Below are positions 28,084 through 36,648 of a stretch of DNA of 64,000 nucleotides, one piece after another. Origin of the DNA: an uncultured Rhodospirillaceae bacterium. Its GTDB lineage: Bacteria > Pseudomonadota > Alphaproteobacteria > Rhodospirillales > Casp-alpha2. The notes beneath the pieces are model-generated. The model ran no database searches, was not told where the DNA came from, and saw nothing but the letters and a program-made list of their open reading frames with translations. The stretch spans positions 1 to 64,000 of the forward strand of contig CAJWCU010000009.1 of the NCBI GenBank assembly GCA_913030825.1, read 5' to 3'. Position 1 is the stretch's first letter. Each line of letters starts with the position of its first letter. A program made the translations under genes and the position numbers.

Positions 28084-28656
28084 TCAGTTATAGAGGGGAT
28101 TGCTGCCGGGCTCGGGCCCTTGGGGGCTGAGTGGCGCATTGGCGCGGCCCCGCGAGGTCGGCAATTCCGTCGGCTGCGTGCCGCGGCGGTCGCGTCCCCG
28201 AAAATTCAGGGCCCGGCGTCGGCGGTCGGGGCCGAAATAATCGTCGGCCCGGACGTAGAGCCGGGGATGTTCGATCAACGACTTGATCCGCGAATAGATC
28301 AGGTGCGCCGACAGCGGCTTGGCCAGGAATTCGTTGATCCCGGCATCACGCGCCTTGCAGACCTGATGCAGTTCTGTGAACGCGGTGATCATCACGACGG
28401 GCGCGAACATATCGCGGCTTTCGGCGTGCTGGCGGATCTTGTCCAGGAACGACATGCCGTCGAGGCCCGGCGACCAATCGGTCAGCACCAGGTCGGCGGG
28501 AAACTCCTGGAAGATATCAAAGGCGGTTTTCTCGTCGCCCGCGTCGCGCACGTTGTCGATTCCGAACTCATGCAGGATGTTTCTGATCAACGTACGCATG
28601 TGCGCGTGCTTCTCGACGATAAGCACATTCAAACGGGACAGATTGTAATCAGGCAT
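28084..28656 (-). CDS. CheY-like receiver protein with altered acidic pocket and GPDRRRR tail
   Basis: 190 residues. Receiver domain about 9-130 with phospho-acceptor Asp60 (VLTDWSPGLDG), Thr in MITAFTE and Lys in FLAKPL. The usual acidic pair is Glu15-Lys16 rather than Glu-Asp, so one metal ligand is replaced by lysine. After the receiver comes the conserved tail DDYFGPDRRRR, then a basic, proline-rich end. It is a paralogue of the gene at 62029, which retains Glu15-Asp16. Confidence 0.88.
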   Translation of the reverse strand: MPDYNLSRLNVLIVEKHAHMRTLIRNILHEFGIDNVRDAGDEKTAFDIFQEFPADLVLTDWSPGLDGMSFLDKIRQHAESRDMFAPVVMITAFTELHQVCKARDAGINEFLAKPLSAHLIYSRIKSLIEHPRLYVRADDYFGPDRRRRALNFRGRDRRGTQPTELPTSRGRANAPLSPQGPEPGSNPLYN

Positions 28657-28982
28657 AAGCCCGGGGCTCCCCTGGCGGTTGTTGGTATCCGTCTTTTCGC
28701 ACCCGAGTTTCCGGCCAAAAGGCGCGGAACTATTATGGTTTTTGCCGCCAGGTTCGTTCCCGGTGGAATAATTGTGATGCTTATAACATGATGGTTAACT
28801 TGGGCGCCATGCCGATGAATCTTGGTTAATTTGTTGATAATTTGCCCGTGGGTCAAGCGGGTTTTCGCTGGCGCAATATGGGGCGCATCAGTATCCTTTT
28901 CGCCCCGAACAGGTTCGCGCCGTTTCGACGGCAGCGGGCCCAATTTCCGTCCAACCTCAGACCAAAAAACGAGACGTGATCC
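28657..28982. other. Divergent intergenic region before pccB
   Basis: About 325 nt, AT-richer than its surroundings, containing TTATAACATGATGG near 28784 and TTGATAATTTG near 28835. It must hold the promoters of the receiver gene (reverse) and pccB (forward), but no convincing -35/-10 pair stands out. No reading frame with family similarity was seen. Confidence 0.3.
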
Positions 28983-30515
28983 ATGTACGACATTATCCGG
29001 CAACTGGAAGAAAAGCGCGGCCGCGCCCGCATGGGCGGCGGCGAACGCCGCATTGACGCCCAACACAGCAAGGGCAAGCTGACGGCGCGCGAACGCATCG
29101 ACGTGTTGCTGGATCCCGGATCGTTCGAGGAATGGGATATGTTCGTCGAACACCGTTGCACCGATTTCGGTATGGCGGAGCAGACCGTCCCCGGCGACGG
29201 CGTGGTGACGGGCTACGGCACCGTCAACGGCCGCTTGGTTTTCGTGTTCTCCCAGGACTTCACGGTATTCGGCGGCTCGCTGTCGGAAAGCCATGCCGAG
29301 AAGATCTGCAAGATCATGGATAAAGCCATGGAGGTCGGTGCACCCGTGATCGGGCTTAACGATTCCGGTGGGGCGCGTATTCAGGAAGGCGTGGCGTCGC
29401 TCGCGGGCTATGCCGAGGTGTTCCAGCGCAACGTCATGGCCTCCGGCGTGGTGCCGCAGATTTCCTGCATCATGGGCCCTTGTGCCGGCGGCGCCGTCTA
29501 TTCCCCGGCGATGACCGACTTCATCTTCATGGTTCAGGATTCGTCCTACATGTTCGTCACCGGCCCGGACGTGGTGAAAACGGTCACGCACGAAGAAGTG
29601 ACGCAGGAAGAATTGGGTGGCGCCTCGACCCATACGACCAAGTCCGGTGTTGCCGACAAGGCTTTCAACGACGACCTGCAGGCGCTGTTGTATCTGCGCC
29701 GCTTCATCGATTTCCTGCCGTCCAACAATAAGGAAAAGCCGCCGGTGCGGCCGACGCCCGATCCGCACGACCGGGTCGAAATGTCGTTGGACACCCTGGT
29801 GCCCGACAATCCGAACAAGCCCTACGACATGAAGGAATTGATCCATAAGGTCGTGGACGAAGGGGACTTCTTCGAAATTCAGCCGAACTACGCCGGCAAC
29901 ATCGTGGTCGGCTTCGCACGGATGGAAGGCTCGACCGTCGGCATCGTCGCCAACCAGCCGATGGTTCTGGCGGGCTGCCTGGATATCGCTTCGGCGACCA
30001 AGGCGGGGCGCTTCGTGCGCTTCTGCGACAGCTTTAACATCCCGCTGGTGACCTTCGTCGACGTGCCCGGCTTTCTGCCCGGCACGGCCCAGGAATACGG
30101 CGGTATCATCAAGCACGGGGCGAAACTGCTCTACGCCTATGCCGAAGCAACCGTGCCGAAAGTCACGGTCATCACCCGTAAAGCCTACGGCGGCGCCTAC
30201 GACGTCATGTCGTCCAAGCATCTGCGCGGCGATGCCAACTATGCCTGGCCGACGGCGGAGATCGCCGTCATGGGGCCGAAGGGCGCTGTCGAGATCATCT
30301 TCCGCGGCGACCTGGGGGACGAGGAAAAGATCGCGGCACGGACCGAAGAATACCGCACCCGCTTCGCCAATCCCTTCGTCGCCGGTAATCGCGGCTTCGT
30401 CGATGACGTCATCATGCCGCACGGCACCCGCGGGCGTATCTGCCGGGCCTTGCGCATGCTGAAGAACAAGGACATCAAGAATCCCTGGAAAAAGCACGGG
30501 AACATTCCGCTCTAG
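28983..30515 (+). CDS. pccB: Propionyl-CoA carboxylase beta subunit (carboxyltransferase)
   Basis: 510 residues. Transfers CO2 from carboxybiotin to propionyl-CoA, giving methylmalonyl-CoA. The acyl-CoA carboxyltransferase halves are clear: [20 protein letters not shown] with [16 protein letters not shown], and [27 protein letters not shown] with [16 protein letters not shown]. The aspartate in [22 protein letters not shown] is the type expected for PccB over AccD. The biotin subunit lies at 46683. Confidence 0.94.
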   Translation: MYDIIRQLEEKRGRARMGGGERRIDAQHSKGKLTARERIDVLLDPGSFEEWDMFVEHRCTDFGMAEQTVPGDGVVTGYGTVNGRLVFVFSQDFTVFGGSLSESHAEKICKIMDKAMEVGAPVIGLNDSGGARIQEGVASLAGYAEVFQRNVMASGVVPQISCIMGPCAGGAVYSPAMTDFIFMVQDSSYMFVTGPDVVKTVTHEEVTQEELGGASTHTTKSGVADKAFNDDLQALLYLRRFIDFLPSNNKEKPPVRPTPDPHDRVEMSLDTLVPDNPNKPYDMKELIHKVVDEGDFFEIQPNYAGNIVVGFARMEGSTVGIVANQPMVLAGCLDIASATKAGRFVRFCDSFNIPLVTFVDVPGFLPGTAQEYGGIIKHGAKLLYAYAEATVPKVTVITRKAYGGAYDVMSSKHLRGDANYAWPTAEIAVMGPKGAVEIIFRGDLGDEEKIAARTEEYRTRFANPFVAGNRGFVDDVIMPHGTRGRICRALRMLKNKDIKNPWKKHGNIPL

Positions 30516-30543
30516 GGACGCGTCCGGTCGCCAATTTTGTTAT

Positions 30544-30565
30544 GATCCCCGAAGCAACGGGGATC
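30544..30565 (+). promoter_or_regulatory. Hairpin at the start of the YdbH-like gene
   Basis: GATCCCC (30544-30550) pairs perfectly with GGGGATC (30559-30565) around GAAGCAAC. The 3' arm contains the only purine-rich stretch before the TTG start at 30573, so the ribosome-binding site may be hidden in the stem. No T run. Confidence 0.4.
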
Positions 30566-30572
30566 GTAACGC

Positions 30573-33491
30573 TTGGCCGACCAGCCGGAACAACCAACGC
30601 CCGACCTAGCCGCGCCGTTTTGGCACCGACCGATGGTCTGGGGCTCGGCGGCGGCGGGCGTTATCGTGTTGCTTGCGATTGTAATCGCCGCCGTTGTGGT
30701 CAACCGCGCCCCCATCGCCGAGAATCTGGTTAAGGAAAAGCTCGCCGAATTGGGCCTCGGCGGCAGTGACCTTTCCATCACCCAACTGACACCCTGGCGG
30801 GTCGAGGTCCGGAATTTGACGACCGGCCCGAAAGGAACGGCGCGGATCGACCGGCTCGCCGCCGATCTCTCGTGGCCGACCTGGACTCGCCCAGCCGTGT
30901 CCGGTTTATCCCTCGACGGGGTGCAGCTGAATCTCGCGATCACCGACGGTGCGCTGGATGCGGGCGATCTGGCGCCGCTGCTCGCCATGGGCGGAAGCGG
31001 CGCAAGCGATCCGTCCACGGCGCCCGCCGTGCCGGAGATCATGGTCAACGATGCCTTTGTCGAAATCATCCACCCGGGCGGACCAACCGTCGTCTCGCTG
31101 ACCGGGGTCGAGGTGGGGCTCGGCGCCGACGGCGCCGTGGACCTGCGTCATGGCGAAGCGGATATCGTCCATCCCTCGGGTCAGGCGACGGTGCTGGCGT
31201 CGGGCATCCGCCGGGCCGATGGCGAGGTCACGCTCAACCTGACCCTCGACGGTGGGCAAGGTCGCGTCGGGCCGGTTGAATTGGCCGACGCCGGGGGCAG
31301 CCTGCACCTGTCCGGCGACCCGGCCCGGCCATTGGCGATGGCCGGCGGCGGGGAAATTGCGGTCTCCGGACTGGCCTTGCCCGGGGGGCTGTTGACCGGC
31401 GGTACGGTGATGCTGCGCCTGGGCGGCGGCATGGCGGGGATGACGGCCGCGCTGACGGACGACGCCCTGGCCCTTGGGCTGAACGGTCGGGTCGACGCGG
31501 ACCTGCATGACCTTGCCGCCGTGCCCGTAGATATATCGGCCGAGGTGAGTGTTGGGAATTTGTCGCGCCTCAACCTGGTTCCGGGATTGGCCGGACAGGG
31601 GACTGCCGCCATGAAGGCCAAGGGTATGGCCGCCGATCTGGTGTCCGGCGATCTCAACCGCCTGCCGCCGGTCACGGCGGAGGTCGATGTTTCCAATCTT
31701 GCGGTACCGCAGGCCCCCGGCACATGGGCGGCGAAGGGGCGTGCTCAAATCACCTTGGCGGACGGCATCGCGACGGTCGCCTTGGCGGAGGAGGGGCTGT
31801 CGATCATTGGTGCGGCCCTGGGAGGCGCCATCACGGCGACCGTGCCCGGGCGGGTGCGGCTTCAAGTCGATCCTTTCCTGGTGTCGGGCGTGGAATTGGC
31901 GTCATCGCGTGTCTCCGTCGACCGTCTCGACGTGGAGGGCGCGTCGGTCACCGGCCCGCTTACGGTGGATGTTAAACCTCTGGGTGGCGGATTGACGTTC
32001 GAGGCCGGAACGCTGAAATCGGCGGCGTTCGATCTCAAGGCGGCGAGCCCGTCGCTGCGCATCAAGGCAGGTGGGCATGCCTTGGTCGCGCGGACGGCCC
32101 GGGTAAAGGGCAGTGCGCGGGCGAGCCTTCCGCCGGAAGGCCTGCCGGGTATCCGGTTGGCGTTGTCAGGGCTGGGCTTGCATGCGCCGGATGTGGATTT
32201 GGAAGCGGAGGGGCTCTCCGTCACGGCGTCCCGTCGGGGCGGGCCGGATGACAGTTGGAACTTGGATATCGAGGGCAAGCGCCTGCGCCACGTCGCGGCC
32301 GCGCCCTTCGCCCTGACGGCCAAAGGCCATTGGAATTCGCGAAAAGCGAACCTGGAAGGCAGCCTGCGCCAGGAGGGCTCGAACCTGGTTGCCGGGTTCT
32401 CGGTCAACCGGGATGGCCGGACGGGCGCCGGGCGGGCGCGGGTCGATACGGTGCCGCTCGATCTGGGAGGTGTGCCGGGCGGATTGAACGGTATCACACC
32501 GTTGGCGGCGCCCTTTGTCAGGAGCCTCACCGGAACGGTCCAGGTTTCCGCCAGCACCGAATGGGATAAGGCAGGCAAGGTGGCGCCTGTCGCCGTCACC
32601 GCCAGCCTGCGTGGTGCCGGGATTACCCCCGCGGCGTCGGTCCTGCCGCCGTCTCTCAAAGGCGCGGTCGCGGGTGTTGGCGCTTTGACCGTGGAGGCGA
32701 GCCTGCCTGCCGATGACCCGGTGGCGGGACGGGGGATGGTGACGATCGGCGGCGGCAATCTGCGATTGGGTGCCGCCCAGGCCACGGGGGTCGAAGGCAA
32801 GCTGGAACTTGACCATATTTGGCCACCGCACAGCCCGCCGGGTCAGGAATTGCGTATCGGCCATATTGCCGCTGCGCTGCCGGCCAAGGACGGCCGCATG
32901 CGGTTCCAATTGCTGGGGGCGGCGTCGGCGGTCGTCGAACGGATCGAAGTGACGACCATCGGCGGTCGCGTCTGGGCCGAGGATATCGCCGTATCCGACG
33001 GCGCCCTGCCGGAGAAGATCGTGCTTCACGCCGATAACCTGGGCCTGGGTGACCTGGCGTCTCAGTTCAATGTCATGGGGCTGTCGGCCGACGGCAGGCT
33101 GTCCGGCCAGGTGCCGGTGACCTTCGCCGAGGATGGGACGGTGCTGATTCAGGGCGGCGAACTGGCGGCAAAGGAGAAAGGCAATCTGTCCTTTAGACCG
33201 CCGACGCGGGCTCCTGTGCGGGATGAGGGAGCCCAAGCCGAGGAGCAAGGCGGGCGCATGGACCTGGTTCTCGACGTTCTCGAGGACCTGAGGTTCGACG
33301 GATTGACCGTGTCGCTGGACGGCAACGCCCGCAAGGACATTCGCGCCCGCCTGCGCATTCAGGGCCGTAATCCCAAGATTCAGGATGGCCGCCCCGTGGA
33401 TTTGACGGTCGATCTGAGCGGGAATATCGGCGAAGCGATCCAGGCGGAGTTCGAAAACTTCGACATTCAGGGGCTGACCCGCGCCCGTTGA
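30573..33491 (+). CDS. YdbH-like AsmA-superfamily envelope protein
   Basis: 972 residues from a TTG start; an ATG at 30633 (residue 21) is the alternative. One membrane anchor (about 23-47) follows a short cytoplasmic end, then a very long beta-rich periplasmic part. The C-terminal 80 residues (VLEDLRFDGLTVSLDGNARKD, then GNIGEAIQAEFENFDIQ) match the YdbH C-terminal domain. In E. coli YdbH acts with TamB and YhdP in phospholipid transport to the outer membrane. Confidence 0.82.
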   Translation: MADQPEQPTPDLAAPFWHRPMVWGSAAAGVIVLLAIVIAAVVVNRAPIAENLVKEKLAELGLGGSDLSITQLTPWRVEVRNLTTGPKGTARIDRLAADLSWPTWTRPAVSGLSLDGVQLNLAITDGALDAGDLAPLLAMGGSGASDPSTAPAVPEIMVNDAFVEIIHPGGPTVVSLTGVEVGLGADGAVDLRHGEADIVHPSGQATVLASGIRRADGEVTLNLTLDGGQGRVGPVELADAGGSLHLSGDPARPLAMAGGGEIAVSGLALPGGLLTGGTVMLRLGGGMAGMTAALTDDALALGLNGRVDADLHDLAAVPVDISAEVSVGNLSRLNLVPGLAGQGTAAMKAKGMAADLVSGDLNRLPPVTAEVDVSNLAVPQAPGTWAAKGRAQITLADGIATVALAEEGLSIIGAALGGAITATVPGRVRLQVDPFLVSGVELASSRVSVDRLDVEGASVTGPLTVDVKPLGGGLTFEAGTLKSAAFDLKAASPSLRIKAGGHALVARTARVKGSARASLPPEGLPGIRLALSGLGLHAPDVDLEAEGLSVTASRRGGPDDSWNLDIEGKRLRHVAAAPFALTAKGHWNSRKANLEGSLRQEGSNLVAGFSVNRDGRTGAGRARVDTVPLDLGGVPGGLNGITPLAAPFVRSLTGTVQVSASTEWDKAGKVAPVAVTASLRGAGITPAASVLPPSLKGAVAGVGALTVEASLPADDPVAGRGMVTIGGGNLRLGAAQATGVEGKLELDHIWPPHSPPGQELRIGHIAAALPAKDGRMRFQLLGAASAVVERIEVTTIGGRVWAEDIAVSDGALPEKIVLHADNLGLGDLASQFNVMGLSADGRLSGQVPVTFAEDGTVLIQGGELAAKEKGNLSFRPPTRAPVRDEGAQAEEQGGRMDLVLDVLEDLRFDGLTVSLDGNARKDIRARLRIQGRNPKIQDGRPVDLTVDLSGNIGEAIQAEFENFDIQGLTRAR

Positions 33492-33579
33492 GGTGACCTC
33501 GGAGCGCCATTTTGGCGAAACCCCGAAAAAAATACATTGCAGCGCGAAACAAAATCCCCGGAATGCTGCGATTTCGGGA

Positions 33580-33607
33580 TTGATGGATGTTTTAAATTGT
33601 ATACAAT
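33580..33607 (+). promoter_or_regulatory. Promoter overlapped by a 12-bp palindromic operator
   Basis: TTGATG (33580-33585) and TACAAT (33602-33607) are 16 nt apart. The -10 lies inside ATTGTATACAAT (33596-33607), a perfect palindrome of the type bound by GntR/FCD regulators. Binding there would block the promoter of the dioxygenase-CoA-transferase pair. Confidence 0.6.
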
Positions 33608-33641
33608 GCCGCACATTCTTAACCCCCAAGGAAACACTCAA

Positions 33642-34538
33642 ATGCAACTCCGTACCCGCCCCCTGACAGACACCTTCGGCCTCGAGATTCTCGATGTCGA
33701 TCTCGCCAATCTGGATGACGAGACCTTCGATGCGATCTACAAGGCTTGGCAGGACCAGCCGCTGATTCTGTTTCGCCGTCAGGGCCTGAGCGAACGCCAG
33801 CAGGTGGAATATTCCAAGCGCTTTGGCGACATGGATATTCTGGTGCGTGACGACATGCTGTCGCCGGACAACCCCGAAATCATCTACATCACCAACCTGA
33901 TGCGTCCGGACGGCACGCCGCTGGGCGGCCTGGGCAACTACGAAGTCTATTGGCACCACGATCAGATCTATCGCCAGCGCCCGGCCTCCGGTTCGATCTT
34001 CTGCGCCGTCGAGATGCCGGAAAATCAGGGCTGCACGTCCTGGTGCAATACCAAACTCGGCTACGACACGCTGCCCGACAACCTGAAGAAGGCGATCGAA
34101 GGTAAGCGCGCCACGGCCAAATACGCCGTGAAGGAAGGATCGACGACGCTCAAGGACCTGGGCCACAACAAGGACGAGATGAAGAAGATCCACGACCGCA
34201 CGCCGCCGGCGACCCACGATATCGTTCTGGAAAACCCGGCGACCGGGCAGAAGTCGATCTACATCGATCCGAACAAAACCATGGGGATCGAAGGTCTGTC
34301 CGACGAGGAAACCAAGGAACTTGTCGATGCTCTGACCGAGCACATGGTTCAGGACAAGTTCATTTACTCGCATGCCTGGCAGAACGGTGATGTCATCATG
34401 TGGGACAACGCCCGCCTGTGGCACAAGCGCGATGCCTTCGACATGACCAAGCCCCGGTTCGCCCGGCGCACGACGATCTTCCTTCGGCCCGAGGACTTCG
34501 CCGTCCCCGAGCCCGAAGCTGCCTCGAACGCGGCCTGA
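33642..34538 (+). CDS. TauD/TfdA-family Fe(II)/2-oxoglutarate dioxygenase
   Basis: 298 residues starting MQLRTRPLTDTFGLEI after AAGGAAA. Iron ligands are the HxD motif (His105 and Asp107, in YWHHDQIY) and His261 (ARLWHKRD), with the 2-oxoglutarate-binding arginine in FARRTTIFL. Substrate unknown: the family includes taurine, 2,4-D and gamma-butyrobetaine enzymes. The next gene is a CoA-transferase 10 nt downstream, suggesting oxidation of an organic acid followed by CoA activation. Longer starts at 33537 or 33606 lack good sites. Confidence 0.9.
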   Translation: MQLRTRPLTDTFGLEILDVDLANLDDETFDAIYKAWQDQPLILFRRQGLSERQQVEYSKRFGDMDILVRDDMLSPDNPEIIYITNLMRPDGTPLGGLGNYEVYWHHDQIYRQRPASGSIFCAVEMPENQGCTSWCNTKLGYDTLPDNLKKAIEGKRATAKYAVKEGSTTLKDLGHNKDEMKKIHDRTPPATHDIVLENPATGQKSIYIDPNKTMGIEGLSDEETKELVDALTEHMVQDKFIYSHAWQNGDVIMWDNARLWHKRDAFDMTKPRFARRTTIFLRPEDFAVPEPEAASNAA

Positions 34539-34548
34539 GCGGCCGCAC

Positions 34549-35754
34549 ATGACGGAGCAGAAGAAGACCCCTCTCGAGGGGCTTAGGGTCATTGACGCGT
34601 CCACGGTCATCGCCGGTCCCACGATCGGCATGATCATGGGCGATTTCGGGGCCGACGTGATCAAGGTGGAACACCCGCGCGGCGACGTGTTGCGCAACAC
34701 GGGTTACCTGAAAGACGGCGTCGGCCTGTGGTTCAAGATGGCCAACCGCAACAAGCGGTGCATTACCCTGAATTTCAGCAACGAGAAAGGCCAAGAGCTT
34801 TTCAAGGAACTGATCAAGTCGACGGACGTGCTGATCGAGAACTTCCGCACGGGCACCATGGAAAAATGGGGCCTGGGTTGGGAAGACCTGAAGGCGATCA
34901 ATCCGCGGCTGGTGATGATCCGGGTGACCGGGTTCGGCCAGACCGGGCCTTATAAGAACCGCCCGGGCTTCGGCACCATCGCCGAGGCATTCTCCGGCTT
35001 TGCCCATACCACGGGCGAGCCGGACGGACCGCCGACCTTGCCGAACTTCGGCCTGGCCGACGGCATCGCGGCGTCCTACGGCACCTTCGCCGCGATGTTC
35101 GCGCTTTATCATCGCGATGCCCAGGGCGGGGGCGAGGGGCAGTACATCGATTTGTCGATCTACGAGCCCTTGTTCCAGGTCATGGGGCCACAACCCCTGC
35201 AGTACGATCAATTGGGCGTCGTCCAGGATCGTTACGGCAACCGGTCTAAGAACAACGCGCCGCGCAATACCTACAAGACCAAGGACGGGCACTGGGTCGC
35301 CATTTCGACCAATTCGCCGTCCATCGTCACGCGGGTGTTGACGTTGTGCGGCGGCAAGGAGGTCGCGGAAGACCCGCGCTTCCAAACGCCGCAGGGCCGG
35401 GTAGAGCATGTCGAGGAAGTCGACGGCGTCGTCGCGGGCTGGATCGGCAAGCACGATCTGAAGACCGTCCTGGACGAATTCGAAAAAGCCGAAGCCGCGA
35501 TTGGCCCGGCCTATTCCATCGATCAGATTTTCGATGACCCGCAGTATCAGGCGCGGGAAGACATCATCGCGGTGGAAGACGAAGACCTCGGCACCATCCG
35601 CATGACCAACGCCTTTCCGTTCATGTCCAAGACGCCGGCCCGGATCAAGCACCCCGGACCGCGCAAGGGCCAGCACACGGAAGACATTCTCTGCGGTGAG
35701 TTGGGCCTGAGCCCGGAAGACCTCGCCAAGTTGCGCGACGAAGGCGCCATTTGA
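34549..35754 (+). CDS. Class III (CaiB/BaiF family) CoA-transferase
   Basis: 401 residues. The N-terminal fold shows GLRVIDASTVIAGP, DFGADVIKVEHPRGD and LIENFRTGTMEKWGL. Asp171 (FGLADGIAASYG) is the expected CoA-aspartyl nucleophile. These enzymes move CoA between organic acids, as formyl-CoA transferase and CaiB do. Coupled to the dioxygenase upstream; the actual acids are not predictable. Confidence 0.92.
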   Translation: MTEQKKTPLEGLRVIDASTVIAGPTIGMIMGDFGADVIKVEHPRGDVLRNTGYLKDGVGLWFKMANRNKRCITLNFSNEKGQELFKELIKSTDVLIENFRTGTMEKWGLGWEDLKAINPRLVMIRVTGFGQTGPYKNRPGFGTIAEAFSGFAHTTGEPDGPPTLPNFGLADGIAASYGTFAAMFALYHRDAQGGGEGQYIDLSIYEPLFQVMGPQPLQYDQLGVVQDRYGNRSKNNAPRNTYKTKDGHWVAISTNSPSIVTRVLTLCGGKEVAEDPRFQTPQGRVEHVEEVDGVVAGWIGKHDLKTVLDEFEKAEAAIGPAYSIDQIFDDPQYQAREDIIAVEDEDLGTIRMTNAFPFMSKTPARIKHPGPRKGQHTEDILCGELGLSPEDLAKLRDEGAI

Positions 35755-35772
35755 CGGGTTGAAATTGTTCGT

Positions 35773-35833
35773 GGGCCGAAAGGCCCCCGTTCCAGTGATC
35801 CCCCGCTTCGGTTCGTCCGTCGCGGGGGATTTC
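35773..35833 (+). terminator. Hairpin pair after the CoA-transferase gene
   Basis: A small GGGCC-GAAA-GGCCC hairpin (35773-35786) is followed by ATCCCCCGC (35798-35806) pairing with GCGGGGGAT (35822-35830), then a weak T-containing tract. It lies between convergent genes and may serve both. Confidence 0.65.
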
Positions 35834-35852
35834 CGTTTCGGTCCCCGAAAAA

Positions 35853-36296
35853 CTATAGGGCCGCGCGCGGCGGGGGCGGGGGCATGATGGGGGTTTGGGC
35901 GCGGATATCCGCCAGGATTCCTTCGCGGTCGTTGTCGATCCGGTCCAGCAGCTTGCGCCGGCGGGCGTTGACCTTCATGTGGCTGCTGCTCCAGCGCATG
36001 ATTTCGATGATCACAGGAGCCAGCGCCACACCTTTCTCCGTCAGGCTGTAGACGAAACTGCGCCGGTTTTCCGGGTCGCGTTCCTTGCTGATGATACCCT
36101 CGCATTCCAGATGCTTGAGGCGCGTCGCCAGTACGTTCGTCGCGATCTGTTCGTTCGAAGCCAGGAACTCGTTATAGCGCCGCTTGCCGTAAAGCATCAT
36201 GTCGCGCAGCACCAACAGGGACCAGCGATCGCCGAAGGTATCGACGCCGTAGGCGATCATGCAGTCGCTGTCGTGTTTTTTCGGATCGTGTTTCAT
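35853..36296 (-). CDS. HxlR-family winged-helix regulator
   Basis: 147 residues. HxlR hallmarks: an N-terminal cysteine before the fold (Cys12), FGDRWSLLVLRDMMLYGKRRYNEF, then the recognition helix ATNVLATRLKHLE and wing DPENRRSFVYSLTEKG. Residues 105-147 are an unusual tail ending in a run of prolines (PPPPPRAAL). It diverges from a small gene across a region with large inverted repeats, so autoregulation is likely. Confidence 0.9.
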   Translation of the reverse strand: MKHDPKKHDSDCMIAYGVDTFGDRWSLLVLRDMMLYGKRRYNEFLASNEQIATNVLATRLKHLECEGIISKERDPENRRSFVYSLTEKGVALAPVIIEIMRWSSSHMKVNARRRKLLDRIDNDREGILADIRAQTPIMPPPPPRAAL

Positions 36297-36303
36297 GGAT
36301 ACA

Positions 36304-36368
36304 GCATAAATTTATGCTTGCAAAAAGCAAGTGAAAACGATACGAGTCATTCACTTGTTTTTTGCAAG
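36304..36368. promoter_or_regulatory. Operator region with 18-bp inverted repeat and 14-bp palindrome
   Basis: GCATAAATTTATGC (36304-36317) is a perfect palindrome just upstream of the HxlR-type gene. CTTGCAAAAAGCAAGTGA (36317-36334) is repeated inverted at 36351-36368 with one mismatch, 16 nt apart, and each arm is itself nearly symmetric (CTTGC/GCAAG). The layout fits two dimer sites controlling both divergent genes. Confidence 0.65.
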
Positions 36369-36423
36369 TTGTTACTCCGGCCGCGCAGATGGCCGGACCC
36401 CGGCGCCGAAAAGGAGGCCCACC

Positions 36424-36633
36424 ATGAACATGTTGACGAATATTTCTCTGCCGCAACTCGACGAAGCGGCCATGATATCACCCAATGAAGAATGGCGGCC
36501 CGAAACGTCCCGCGCCGCGATCCAGGCCGGCGTAGGCCGCGCCCGGGTCTTGCGCGCGCAAGCGTTTCTCGCGGCTGCCGGGCGGCTGCGGGCAGGGTTG
36601 AAGCGTTTGTTCGGTATCGGCGCCGACCGGTAA
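36424..36633 (+). CDS. Small hypothetical protein divergent from HxlR gene
   Basis: 69 residues starting MNMLTNISLPQLDEAAM. A perfect AAGGAGG lies 8 nt before the ATG, which argues that it is translated. The C-terminal half (GVGRARVLRAQAFLAAAGRLRAGLKRLFG) is a basic amphipathic helix, loosely reminiscent of small DUF1127 proteins, but I do not assign a family. No signal peptide. It shares the inverted-repeat region with the HxlR-type regulator and may be its target. Confidence 0.65.
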   Translation: MNMLTNISLPQLDEAAMISPNEEWRPETSRAAIQAGVGRARVLRAQAFLAAAGRLRAGLKRLFGIGADR

Positions 36634-36648
36634 CCGGTCGGGGCTGGC

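Noticed and set aside
32166-34700. Reverse-strand frame of over 800 codons opposite the YdbH-like and dioxygenase genes.
   Set aside because: Product is His/Arg/Gly-rich shadow sequence without domains; both forward genes are convincing.
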